Notes: generated from the sequence alone by a model not told the origin. A stretch of DNA of 64,000 bases from CAVUPF01 sp963743285 (GCA_963743285.1 CAVUPF010000001.1:930001-994000), one strand, 5' to 3'; shown: positions 8,966-17,073, counted from the stretch's first letter. Numbers and translations are program-made.

Positions 8966-10612
8966 TCATGAGAGGAGGCGAGGAATTTGCTGAACGTCGA
9001 GCGATGCGATGCTCGGCTCAAGCCGCGCGGCCGCACTCTCTGTGGCGCTCATCGCCAGCAGCGGAAGCTCGAGCGTCAGCCGGGCGCCGCCAGCGGGATC
9101 GTTGCCCGCATGCACGGCGCCGCCGTGCGTCTCGGCAACCTGGCGCACGATCGCCAAGCCCAGACCCGAGCCGGGCCTCCCGCGAGCGGTTGGCGCTCGG
9201 TAGAAGCGGTCGAACACCCGCGACAGGTCCTCACTGGCGATCCCGGGCCCGTGGTCGCGCACCTCGAGGCGACCGCCGCTGACCTCGACCTCGACCGGCC
9301 CGGCCGCCGGCCCCCACTTGATGGCGTTGTCGAGCAGGTTGGCGATCGCCCGATCCAGGCGGGCCGGCGCGGCGCGCACCAGGCAGGGCTCGGCGGTGAG
9401 GATGAAGCGAGTCCGCGGTGAGTGCAGGCGGGCACGCTCGAGCGCCGCATCGGCGGCGAGATCGAGGCGAACGTACTCGACCTCGATCTCCTCGACCTCG
9501 GTCTTGGAGAGGTCGACCAGATCGCCGACCAGCACCGCCAGCTCGCGCAACTGCGCCTGTGCGGCGGCGACCACGCGAGCCCGTTCGCCGGCGTCGAGGC
9601 GGTCGCCCATCGCAAGCGCGTCGAGGTTGGCGCCGACGCTGGTCAGCGGTGTGCGCAGCTCGTGCGAAGCGTCGGAGACGAGCTGGCGCTGGGCGAGCTG
9701 GGAGCGCTCGAGCGCAGCAAGCATCGTGTTGAAGCTGGCCGCCAGGCGCGCCAGCTCGTCTTCCCCGCCGAGCTCGATGCGATGGCCGAGGTCCTGGGTG
9801 CGCGCCACGCGTTCGGCGGCGCCGGTCAGGCGGCGCACGGGCACCAGCGCCGCCCGCGAGACGAGCAGCCCAAGCGCTGCGGCGAGTGCGATTCCGCCCA
9901 GGCTGACGATCGCAAGCACCAGCTTCAGGTGCGCGAGGGTGCTCTCGACCTCGTTCAGCGGCAGGGCTACCTGCCAGACCCCACCCTGCGGCGCCCGTTT
10001 GGTGAGCGTCCGCACCCGGGTGCCGTCGACCGTCGCTTCGGCAAAGAACGCCGGGCGCCGTCCCGCAGCAACAGCGCGGGTGGCAGCGTTGACCGGCAGC
10101 AGCACCGGCCCCGAGCGTTCGGGACGCAGCACCCTCCCGTCCGCCTGAAAGAGTTGGGCATAGCCGGTGGCGCCGCCGAGCCTCTGGGGTGGTAGGACGA
10201 GGCTTGAGGCGACCGCGCCAGCGGTCCTCGCGGTCAGCGCCTGCTGTGTGGAGGCCTTGCCTTCGATCACGACGTTCTTGCCGATCAAGTTCTTGTCGGC
10301 GTGAGCCAATCCGGGTCCGCCGGAGAAGCGCCCGAACGCCGTGGCGCCGCTTCTGGGGAGACCCACCGTAGGCGGCATGGAGGGCGGCAGGCGTCCTTCC
10401 CTGCGCAGCTTCGCGAGCGCGGCTGCGCCGATGGTCACGCTCTTGATCCGCACAGACTGCGGCTGGCCGGGGATCAGCTTCTGGCGCAGGCTGGCATCGA
10501 TCTGCCCGATCAGCTCATTGCGGGTGGCCACGTAGACGACGACCGAGGCGAGCACCACGGCGGCCGCCACCGCTCCGGCGGCGAGCAGGACCATGCGGCG
10601 GCGGAAGCTCAT
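8966..10612 (-). CDS. Two-component sensor histidine kinase
   Basis: 548 residues: span one (7-29), an extracytoplasmic sensor domain of about 200 residues, span two (about 231-254), HAMP, then HisKA with the phosphoacceptor in SDASHELRTPL (His317). The ATPase domain carries the N box NLLDNAIKWG, G1 DHGPGI and G2 GSGLGLAIVRQ. It should autophosphorylate on an outside signal and pass phosphate to the regulator encoded just upstream; the regulator stop and the kinase ATG share one base (TGATG). The organisation resembles BaeS/MprB-type envelope-stress kinases. Its 3' end was apparently co-duplicated with the lipoprotein gene. Confidence 0.93.
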   Translation of the reverse strand: MSFRRRMVLLAAGAVAAAVVLASVVVYVATRNELIGQIDASLRQKLIPGQPQSVRIKSVTIGAAALAKLRREGRLPPSMPPTVGLPRSGATAFGRFSGGPGLAHADKNLIGKNVVIEGKASTQQALTARTAGAVASSLVLPPQRLGGATGYAQLFQADGRVLRPERSGPVLLPVNAATRAVAAGRRPAFFAEATVDGTRVRTLTKRAPQGGVWQVALPLNEVESTLAHLKLVLAIVSLGGIALAAALGLLVSRAALVPVRRLTGAAERVARTQDLGHRIELGGEDELARLAASFNTMLAALERSQLAQRQLVSDASHELRTPLTSVGANLDALAMGDRLDAGERARVVAAAQAQLRELAVLVGDLVDLSKTEVEEIEVEYVRLDLAADAALERARLHSPRTRFILTAEPCLVRAAPARLDRAIANLLDNAIKWGPAAGPVEVEVSGGRLEVRDHGPGIASEDLSRVFDRFYRAPTARGRPGSGLGLAIVRQVAETHGGAVHAGNDPAGGARLTLELPLLAMSATESAAARLEPSIASLDVQQIPRLLS

Positions 10613-11289
10613 CAGCCCGATGACCTCAGCACGTAGCCGACCCCCCGAACGGTATGCACGAGGCGCGGCTCGCCGCCGGCCTCGGTCTTGCGGCGCAGGT
10701 ACCCGACGTAGACCTCAAGCGAGTTCGATGCGGGTCCGAAGTCATAGCCCCAGACATGATCGAAGATCGTTGCACGGGTCAGCACCTGGCGCGGGTGGCG
10801 CATCAGGACTTCGAGCAAAAGGAACTCGGTACGGGTGAGTGCGAGCAGACGGCCGCCGCGGCGCGTCTCGTGGGCGAGCGGATCGAGCTCGAGGTCCTCA
10901 AAGCGCAGGGTCCGCTCATCTCCCTCCCAGCCGGTGCGCCGCAGCAAGGCGCGCAGGCGGGCGATCAGCTCCTCGCGGGCAAAGGGCTTGACCAGGTAAT
11001 CATCGGCGCCGGCCTCCAGGCCGGCGACCCGCTCGCTCACCTCGGCGCGTGCGGTGAGCATCAGCACGGGGGTGCGATTTCCGGTGGCGCGGATCCGCCG
11101 ACAGACCTCCAGGCCGTCGAGGCCTGGCATCAGCACGTCGAGGATCACCGCATCGGGACTCTCCGCTGAGAGCGCGCGAATGGCCTCGCTGCCGTCAGTC
11201 ACGGTTGTCACCTCGAATCCGTTGAGGTCGAGCACGAGCGCAAGGGCCTCGCGCACGGCCGCCTCATCGTCGGCGACCAGTAGGTGCAT
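10612..11289 (-). CDS. OmpR/PhoB-family response regulator
   Basis: 225 residues. The receiver domain has the acidic pair DD (7-8), phosphoacceptor Asp51 in VILDVLMPG, the switch Thr in LMLTAR and the Lys of DYLVKPF. The C-terminal winged helix (ALTRTEFLLLEVLMRHP ... SLEVYVGYLRRK ... TVRGVGYVL) is the OmpR/PhoB DNA-binding form. The ATG at 11289 is chosen because the receiver fold begins there; an upstream extension of 49 residues is unlike the family. It is the first gene of the operon and the likely regulator of it. Confidence 0.93.
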   Translation of the reverse strand: MHLLVADDEAAVREALALVLDLNGFEVTTVTDGSEAIRALSAESPDAVILDVLMPGLDGLEVCRRIRATGNRTPVLMLTARAEVSERVAGLEAGADDYLVKPFAREELIARLRALLRRTGWEGDERTLRFEDLELDPLAHETRRGGRLLALTRTEFLLLEVLMRHPRQVLTRATIFDHVWGYDFGPASNSLEVYVGYLRRKTEAGGEPRLVHTVRGVGYVLRSSG

Positions 11290-11476
11290 GGCCCAATGCT
11301 GACAGGCAAATGTGAAAGAAAGCTGAGGGAAGTGCCGCGGACTGCCAAGCGGTCGCGGTAGTCCTCGAGGAACTTGCTCACCCCGGTCGGTGCAGGTTTG
11401 CAGGTGAGGCTTCCAAGCCTGGCCGACCGTTTCCACAGCGATGCACGCTCGCCCCCTCAGCGGCGAGTCCCTCAGC

Positions 11477-11899
11477 TCAGGAGTCGGCCGGCAGCAGCTC
11501 GAATGCTCCGCCCTGCAGCGGCCTTACGGCCCGGAAGTGGCGCTCGTCGAAGCTGAGCAGGCGGCGTGTCCGCAAGCGCCCAGCGAGGACCACGATGGAA
11601 CAGTCGGCCAGGCCAAGACTGAGATCGGCGTGGCCGGCGTCGAGGCTCGCTAACGTCGCGTACTCCTCGCGCTCCAGGCAGGCGACCTCAAAGCGGGCCT
11701 GCGCGAGGTCGGCGAGGAAGCGACGGCGGGCAAATTCGCCGTGCCGCACGCCCAGCAGGTAGTCGATCTGGGCACTAACCGGCGCCGGGATGACGAGCGG
11801 GCCGTCCTCGGCCTGAAGCGCCTGGCGGACCGGCTCGAACATGCGATCGGCGCTGTCAGCGAGCGCGATGAGTGGCGCCGCGTCGAGGATCAGGGTCAC
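11477..11899 (-). CDS. vapC: PIN-domain toxin, VapC type
   Basis: 140 residues with the PIN acidic residues in order: Asp in ILDAAPLIAL near the N-terminus, Glu/Asp in the middle region, and Asp of LADCSIVVLA plus SFDERHF near the end. VapC toxins are Mg-dependent endoribonucleases that usually cut tRNA or rRNA. The GTG at 11899 overlaps the antitoxin stop (GTGA), which fixes the start despite an open frame further upstream. It is partnered with the ribbon-helix-helix antitoxin directly upstream. Confidence 0.85.
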   Translation of the reverse strand: MTLILDAAPLIALADSADRMFEPVRQALQAEDGPLVIPAPVSAQIDYLLGVRHGEFARRRFLADLAQARFEVACLEREEYATLASLDAGHADLSLGLADCSIVVLAGRLRTRRLLSFDERHFRAVRPLQGGAFELLPADS

Positions 11900-12123
11900 T
11901 TGCCGAAGCCGCGCATCAGCTCCTCCAGGTCGAGGTCGGCGATCGAGTCGCCGTGGCCCTCGACGCAGCCGGTGAGGGCGAAGTCTCGGTCCCGGCGGGG
12001 GTGCGGCTGGTACTTCGAGATCGCCTCGCGGATGATCTGCGACTGGGGACGGCCCTCCGCGCGCGAGAGGCGAGCCAGACGCTCGGCCTGCGCATCTTCG
12101 AGATAGACGCTCGTCTTGCGCAT
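11896..12123 (-). CDS. vapB: Ribbon-helix-helix antitoxin, VapB type
   Basis: 75 residues. The first 45 form a CopG/Arc ribbon-helix-helix: MRKTSVYLEDAQAERL, LSRAEGRPQSQIIREAIS. The tail (DSIADLDLEELMRGFGK) is the acidic toxin-binding arm. The ATG at 12123 is preferred because the ribbon strand follows at once. Two-and-a-half 12-bp repeats lie just upstream and are the likely operator for VapB/VapBC autoregulation. The stop overlaps vapC by three bases. Confidence 0.85.
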   Translation of the reverse strand: MRKTSVYLEDAQAERLARLSRAEGRPQSQIIREAISKYQPHPRRDRDFALTGCVEGHGDSIADLDLEELMRGFGK

Positions 12124-12134
12124 GAAACCAGCAT

Positions 12135-12164
12135 AGGGCACTATGTAGGGCACTATGTAGGGCA
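12135..12164. promoter_or_regulatory. Tandem 12-bp repeats, probable VapBC operator
   Basis: AGGGCACTATGT occurs twice head to tail (12135-12146, 12147-12158), followed by a partial third copy AGGGCA (12159-12164). The block begins 12 bases before the vapB ATG on the minus strand, where a ribbon-helix-helix autoregulator would bind. The operator role is inferred from position. Confidence 0.5.
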
Positions 12165-12269
12165 GATTTCTCTTGCCTGTATAGACCGCTCCCGCTTCCC
12201 GAAGCGCCGGTCCCGCAAAAATGCACCACTGGGTCTAGGGTTTTGAATAGAGACAATCTGCGGACAGCG

Positions 12270-12900
12270 CTACGCGTTCCAGCTGTCGGACAGGTCGGGC
12301 GCCCGAAGTGCCTCGTCGAACGGATCGAAGCGGTTGGGCGAGACGCTCTGCATCAGGGCGACGATCAGAATGCGCTGAGCCGGCTCGCTGAGCCGATGAA
12401 CTCGCTCGCGCCGATCCAGGAGCGCCTGCGTTAGGAGCGTCGGCCTGTAGAGAAGCGCAGCGGCGTCGCCGCCGAACTCACCGTCATCCGCCGGCTCATC
12501 GAGCCCCAGCCGGTCGGTCTGGGGTAGGTACATAAGGCCCTGCAAAAAGCCGGAGTCCTTCAGCTTGCGCAGCTCGTTTGCCTTGACGCCGAGCGCCTCC
12601 AGGGCGGTGAGGCTCATGATCGGTGCCACGAGGCGGAAGGGATGGGGCGTAGCCCCGCTGGCCCGGCGGCTGCGCCGTGAAGCCGCATGTGTAGCTGCAG
12701 ACGAGCCCGGGCGCGAGCAGCGGAGCGCGGATCGCCACGTCGCCCTCCCCCTCGTCTGGGCGCTTGCGCGCCCCCCGCGGCGGCGCCTCCTCTCCCGCCA
12801 CGGTCGCCACCATGAATGGAAGGTCGCGGTGTATGTCCCCCTGCGCAGAGTGCTCGACATCGCGCTCGACGTAGTACTCGGCGGGGTCGATCAGTGGCAT
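12270..12900 (-). pseudogene. Conserved-looking protein of unknown function, one frameshift
   Basis: Two frames join into one protein of about 209 residues if a single C is removed near 12650. The N-terminal part starts MPLIDPAEYYVERDVEH and includes GLVCSYTCGFTAQPPGQRGYA; the C-terminal part resumes HPFRLVAPIMSLTALEALG, then LKDSGFLQGLMYLPQTDRL and a helical end with RILIVALMQSVSPNRFDPF. I recognise no family. It lies 50 bases downstream of an excisionase-like HTH gene on the same strand and is probably co-transcribed with it, which suggests a two-gene accessory module. Alternatively the second half may start separately at ATG in APIMSLTAL. Confidence 0.55.
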
Positions 12901-12950
12901 AGCGGGCCAATATATGCCCACTGACGGCGACCGCTCCGGCCGCCCCGAGA

Positions 12951-13223
12951 CTAGGGAAGCTTGCTGGTGAGCGGTTCGGCTGCGTTGGCCCGTGGCGCCT
13001 TGGTCGTCTCGACTTCCGGAAGCGATGTCGGGACGCCGAAGACCTCCTCCTCGATGCGATCGACCTCTGAGATCGGCAGTCGCCGCTGTCCGCTCGGCAG
13101 ACGGTAGGAGCCGAGGATCTGGCGATCGATCCAGTTGCGGATCGTGTTCTCGTGGACACCCAGCCTCTTGGCGGCGTCCTTGATCGTGATCGTCAACGGG
13201 CGTGGCGGTGCTGCTACAGCCAT
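12951..13223 (-). CDS. Excisionase/MerR-like helix-turn-helix protein
   Basis: 90 residues. A central winged-HTH of the excisionase/MerR type is clear: TIKDAAKRLGVHENTIRNW, then the wing RQILGSYRLPSGQRRLP and EVDRIEEEVF. Such proteins bind DNA and control small operons, plasmids or excision. The ATG at 13223 is chosen because GGAG lies seven bases upstream; an extension to 13268 is possible. Four 18-bp repeats begin 32 bases upstream of this start and are the obvious candidate operator. Confidence 0.75.
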   Translation of the reverse strand: MAVAAPPRPLTITIKDAAKRLGVHENTIRNWIDRQILGSYRLPSGQRRLPISEVDRIEEEVFGVPTSLPEVETTKAPRANAAEPLTSKLP

Positions 13224-13254
13224 CGGTGCTCCTGTCTGGACTCCTAGTTGCTTT

Positions 13255-13326
13255 CTGAATTGTAGCACTTAGCGATTCTGTAATTACTATCTGACTTGTA
13301 GCTTTTATCGGAAGTGTAGCTCGACA
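13255..13326. repeat. Four tandem 18-bp repeats (iteron-like), probable operator
   Basis: Exactly four 18-bp units fill the gap between the HTH gene and the next gene's stop: 13255-13272, 13273-13290, 13291-13308 and 13309-13326. Each starts with C and has TGTA at unit positions 7-10. Units 1, 3 and 4 share TGTAGC; unit 2 is the most diverged. The block is much more AT-rich than its surroundings. An 18-bp period places one face of DNA about every 1.7 turns, which suits ordered protein binding. Function is inferred from position. Confidence 0.6.
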
Positions 13327-13884
13327 TTACAGGCGCCGGTAGCGAGCGTAAATGACGCGCGAGCCGAAGGTCTGTGTCTCGACCAGCTCGAGGTCGATCC
13401 TCTCCTCGAGGTCCGGCAAGTACGTCGTGCCCCCGCCCAGGATGACCGGACTGATGAAGAGTCTGTACTCGTCGATGAGGCCCAGCTCGATCAGGGCGGA
13501 GGCGAGGCCGGCACCGCCGACTGTGAGGTCCTTGCCTGGTTGCTTCTTCAGCTCGATGACCTCCGCGGCGACATCCTCGCGGAGCAGCCTGGCGTTGCCC
13601 TCGACCCTCTCGAGGGTCCTTGAGAACACGATCTTCGGCAACTCCTTCCAGATGCGGGCGAACTCGAGCTCGAACTCGGAGGACGACGGGTTCTGCTCCG
13701 CGGTCTCCCAGTACCTCATCACCTCGTAGAGCCGCCGTCCGCAAAGGTGAGCACCAATCTCGCGCATCTGCTAGTTGTGGAACCGGTGTAGATCCGGGTC
13801 GGGCACCGACCAGTCGATCTCACCGCCGGGCCCAGCGATGAAGCCGTCAAGCGAGACTCCCATCGAGTAGATCAGCTTCCGCAT
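13327..13884 (-). pseudogene. Dihydrofolate-reductase-like protein (RibD C-terminal family) with in-frame amber codon
   Basis: The reading from ATG 13884 gives MRKLIYSMGVSLDGFIAGP, the normal start of this family, then a TAG at 13771-13773 (codon 38) in the context HRFHN-stop-QMREIGAHLCGRRLYE. After the stop the frame continues undamaged through VGGAGLASALIELGLIDE and PVILGGG to the true end, 146 residues later. Relatives usually have Glu at the stop position (GAG to TAG). Members bind NADPH and reduce pteridine- or pyrimidine-like substrates. Possibilities are a recent nonsense mutation, reinitiation at ATG 13767, or a sequencing error. Confidence 0.75.
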
Positions 13885-13962
13885 CACGGTCCTCCTCGGT
13901 TGGTGATCGATAGGTTGCCTTGTCTCGATGCGGCTGGCCGCCCGCAGCGGAGGCTGGGGCCC

Positions 13963-14604
13963 TCACCGCACGACGCGGTATTTGAGGTGCGTGACCCCGG
14001 GCGCCTCGACCGCGCGGAGCTGTTCGAGCTTTAAGTCGGCGACGGTGCCATCGAGTAACCGCTCGCCGCCGCCGAGCAGGATCGGGGCGAGGTGCAGCTC
14101 CATCTCGTCGATCAGCCCGGCAGCGAGGTACTGACGGGCGACGCCGGCGCCGCCTGCGAGTGCGACGTCTTTGCCGGCGGCTGCCTCCCTCGCCTGCTCG
14201 AGCGCGCTCTCGATGCCGTCGGTGATGAAGTGGAAGCTGGTCCCTCCTCTCATCTCCAGCGGCTCGCGAGAGTGGTGAGTCAGGATGAAGACCGGGTTGT
14301 GGTAAGGAGGGTTGTCCCCCCACCAGCCCTGCCAGGGATCCTCGCCCCAAGGGCCCCTGAGCGGGCCGAACATGTTGCGCCCCATGATCGTCGCGCCGAT
14401 GTTCTCGAAGCATTCCTCGACCACCTGCGTGCTGGCGTTGACCTCGCCGCCGTCTTTGCCGTGGAGTTTGTGAAAAGTGGCGAGCGGGAAGAGCCAATCG
14501 TGCAAATGCATGCCCCCTATCCCGATCGGGTTCTCCCTGCTTTGCTCGGGGCCCGCCACGTAGCCGTCAAGTGAAATCGCGATGTTGAAGCGCAGCTTTG
14601 CCAC
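13963..14604 (-). CDS. Dihydrofolate-reductase-like protein (RibD C-terminal family)
   Basis: 213 residues from GTG 14604, which has AAAAGGAG just upstream; a longer start at 14637 lacks a ribosome site. The N-terminal strand KLRFNIAISLDGYVAGP, the central GATIMGRNMFGP and HPVF-like segment, and the C-terminal ALAGGAGVARQYLAAGLIDE and APILLGGGERL are the NADPH-binding and core blocks of the RibD C-terminal/DHFR-like family. In actinobacteria these are stand-alone oxidoreductases of unknown substrate. It is the intact member of three copies within 2.6 kb. Confidence 0.85.
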   Translation of the reverse strand: MAKLRFNIAISLDGYVAGPEQSRENPIGIGGMHLHDWLFPLATFHKLHGKDGGEVNASTQVVEECFENIGATIMGRNMFGPLRGPWGEDPWQGWWGDNPPYHNPVFILTHHSREPLEMRGGTSFHFITDGIESALEQAREAAAGKDVALAGGAGVARQYLAAGLIDEMELHLAPILLGGGERLLDGTVADLKLEQLRAVEAPGVTHLKYRVVR

Positions 14605-14761
14605 CGGGCTCCTTTTGTTCGGGCTTGCCTTGGTCACCTATCGAACTGAACCTACAGAGCCCGAGCGCTGCGGAGCGCATCGCTCGGGTGCCCGGTCTCA
14701 TGCGGAAACTGAGCCTGCCAGGTCACGGGCCTCGTGATCAAGGGGCCCTTCTCGAGGGCTC

Positions 14762-15688
14762 TCAGGCGACGGGGGGCGGCGTTCCCTCGGCGCTGGCGGG
14801 GAGCAGCGGATCCCAGCCGCACACCGCGCAAGCATGGCGGAACGCCGAGCGGGCGAACTCGAGCCCGAGCGCATGGGAGTCGGGGCTGGCGCAGACGTCG
14901 TCCCAATCAAGGATGTACTCGCCGAGCGCCGCATCCCAGCGCGCCGACGCCGGGGAGAGCGCCGCCTCGGCAAACCCCTCCGGCGCCGGGTGCGCATAGG
15001 CATAGAACGCCGCCTTGCCGGATCGCGGGTCACCGGGCCACCAGCCGATCGCGACCTCCTGCGCGTCCATCGCGTTGCGCATGATGAAGTCATCTGAGGG
15101 CGGCTCGGCCGGCAGGCCGGAGAACAGGTTCACCGCGAGGTCAAACGAGCCCCACCACGCGTTGACCGGCGTCGAGCGGCCGCGATACGGCGCCCGAAAC
15201 GCGGCGAGGACGAGCGCCGCGCGGGTCGCGGCGGCGAAGTAGGTGGCGACCTGATCGGGGTCATAGCGCCGGTGTTCGCTGTCCTCGTCGAGCGGCACGC
15301 TCCAGGGGACCTCTTGCGGCTTCGGGTCGATCTCGACGGCGCCGCCAAGACCGCGGACCGCGTCTAGGACCTCGCGCGTGACCTCGCCCACCGCTCGATC
15401 AGGAGCGAGCGCGACGCGTCGAGCGCCCCCCTCGCTGTGCTCGACGAGCGCCTCATGGCTGTGTAAGTCGAGCCCGACGACGAGAGCCCCCGAGCCGTCT
15501 GGCGCCGGTAGCGGGGCGCTCTCCCAGCCTCGCGCGGTGAGGCGCAGCGCCGCGTGCTGGAGCTGTGGCTCGGGTGGGGCGAGCGCAGCCGCCAGCTTGC
15601 CGAGGACCTGGGTGTGGGCGTGGAGCGTGTCGCAGGTCGCGCTCCACTCCTCATAGGAAAGCGTCGGCCATGCGGAGGGCATCGCCAC
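14762..15688 (-). CDS. DUF5996 family protein
   Basis: 308 residues opening MAMPSAWPTLSYEEW and LHAHTQVLGKLAAALAPPE, then WESAPLPAPDGSGALVVGLD, and a C-terminal GWWPGDPRSGKAAFYAYAHP. This pattern is the DUF5996 family, common in actinobacteria and of unknown biochemical role. It looks soluble, with no signal or membrane span. ATG 15688 and ATG 15682 are equivalent starts. No operon partner is evident. Confidence 0.85.
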   Translation of the reverse strand: MAMPSAWPTLSYEEWSATCDTLHAHTQVLGKLAAALAPPEPQLQHAALRLTARGWESAPLPAPDGSGALVVGLDLHSHEALVEHSEGGARRVALAPDRAVGEVTREVLDAVRGLGGAVEIDPKPQEVPWSVPLDEDSEHRRYDPDQVATYFAAATRAALVLAAFRAPYRGRSTPVNAWWGSFDLAVNLFSGLPAEPPSDDFIMRNAMDAQEVAIGWWPGDPRSGKAAFYAYAHPAPEGFAEAALSPASARWDAALGEYILDWDDVCASPDSHALGLEFARSAFRHACAVCGWDPLLPASAEGTPPPVA

Positions 15689-15691
15689 ACG

Positions 15692-15915
15692 CTACCGCTC
15701 AGACTTCCGAAGCGAACAGCCCAGCGCCGAGGACGTCGCCCAGCAGTTCCTCAAAGCCGGCCTACTCGACGAGTTCCACGTAAACCTCGTTCCCGTCCTG
15801 CTCGGCGACGGCGTCCGCCTCTTCGCCAACCTCGAGCATCAACTCAAACGTCCAGTGCACGCGCGTGGTCGAATCCGACGGCGTCACCCGCCTCCGCTAC
15901 CGTGTCATCAAGTAG
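15692..15915 (+). pseudogene. 3' remnant of a third dihydrofolate-reductase-like gene
   Basis: On the plus strand SAEDVAQQFLKAGLLDEFH and LVPVLLGDGVRLF are followed by a one-base shift and then VVESDGVTRLRYRVIK and TAG at 15913-15915. This is the last third of the RibD C-terminal/DHFR-like family. The N-terminal two thirds are missing: upstream DNA belongs to the DUF5996 gene on the other strand. It lies in the opposite orientation to the two neighbouring copies, so it probably arose by rearrangement. Confidence 0.7.
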
Positions 15916-15966
15916 GGGGCGGAGGTGGGGTGGGGGTGCATGCTCTACGGAACCCCGGTCTCGCCC

Positions 15967-17073
15967 TCAGCCAGCCTGGCCCCCGGGGTGGGCGGCCCGC
16001 GATGCCCCCCGCATCCCGGCCAGGCCGATCGGCTGGGGCGGCGGCCGCTCGGCGATCTGCGCCCCAGCTCGGCCCTTGCGCCGAGGTCGCCAAACCCGCA
16101 CGTACTGAGCGCCGAAGTAGGAGCCGATCACAAGCGCCATCGCCGCCCCTTGCGCGGCGAAGGTCTGCACATTGGGAAATAGCGAGAACCAGGTGCCCGC
16201 CCAGCCGGGGATATTGAGGCCGGGGATCGGGGTCGTCGGGATCCAGCCGGCAAGCTGCATCTCGTTTACCTCCTCGCCGACCATCACGAACAAAACGACC
16301 ACGAGCATCGCCCCGGTGATGATCAGGAGGCGCTTGTAGGGGAGTCGCTGGTGCAGACCGAAGGTGAGCGCCCCGACCGCCGCGGTGAAAAGCGCCCCCA
16401 ACACCACGCCCTCCAAGACCACCGATGAGCCGAAGCTGACCCGCAGGTTCTGCAGGAAGATGACGATCTCAAAGCCCTCCCGGTAGACCGAGCTGAAGCC
16501 GAGCAGCCCGAGGCCGAGGATCGTGGCCCGCATGCTGACCTCGCCCGCCGAGGAGAGGAGCTTGCGCCGGCGCTTGTGGTGGTGGGAGATCCAGCCGGTC
16601 CAGTAGACGCGATGAAAGAACCAGTTCATGACCACCAAGAGCACGAGAATCGCGGGGATGCCGGTGGCGGCCTGCACGCTGAGGCCGCTGCCGCCAAACA
16701 TGCCGATGAACCAGATCGCGAGAAACCAGGTCCCGATCGAGGCGAGGATGGCGAGGCTGCCGCCGATCGCGACCGGCTTACGGTAGACCTGATTGCCCCC
16801 GAGGAAGCTGGCGGTGATCGCCGCGAGCACCAGGATCGTCTCCAGGCCCTCGCGGAAGACCAGGATTGCGCTGTTGATCACCGCCTCGGTAGGGCTCATG
16901 TGATTGGCGGGATTGGTCGGGTCCGGCGTCCCGCCATGGGAGTGCCAGGCCAAGATCACGCCTCCGACTGCCACGGCCAGCGCGACCACGACCCAGACTT
17001 GGAAGCTACCCCGGGAAGCCAGCCCAGACGCTTTCGAGCCGCCCGTATTTGTGTTTGTCGCCGTCTCTGACAT
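15967..17073 (-). CDS. FTR1-family high-affinity iron permease
   Basis: 368 residues with about seven membrane spans. Both iron-transport motifs are present: LVFREGLETILVL (REGLE at 74-78) and VYREGFEIVIFL. FTR1/EfeU permeases move Fe(III) released by an oxidase or supplied by a lipoprotein. No EfeO or EfeB gene is next to it, so the partner must lie elsewhere. ATG 17073 is preferred; ATG 17097 in frame is possible. An 11-bp inverted repeat containing TTAGG/CCTAA lies 56 bases upstream and suggests control by a DtxR/IdeR-type iron regulator. Confidence 0.9.
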   Translation of the reverse strand: MSETATNTNTGGSKASGLASRGSFQVWVVVALAVAVGGVILAWHSHGGTPDPTNPANHMSPTEAVINSAILVFREGLETILVLAAITASFLGGNQVYRKPVAIGGSLAILASIGTWFLAIWFIGMFGGSGLSVQAATGIPAILVLLVVMNWFFHRVYWTGWISHHHKRRRKLLSSAGEVSMRATILGLGLLGFSSVYREGFEIVIFLQNLRVSFGSSVVLEGVVLGALFTAAVGALTFGLHQRLPYKRLLIITGAMLVVVLFVMVGEEVNEMQLAGWIPTTPIPGLNIPGWAGTWFSLFPNVQTFAAQGAAMALVIGSYFGAQYVRVWRPRRKGRAGAQIAERPPPQPIGLAGMRGASRAAHPGGQAG

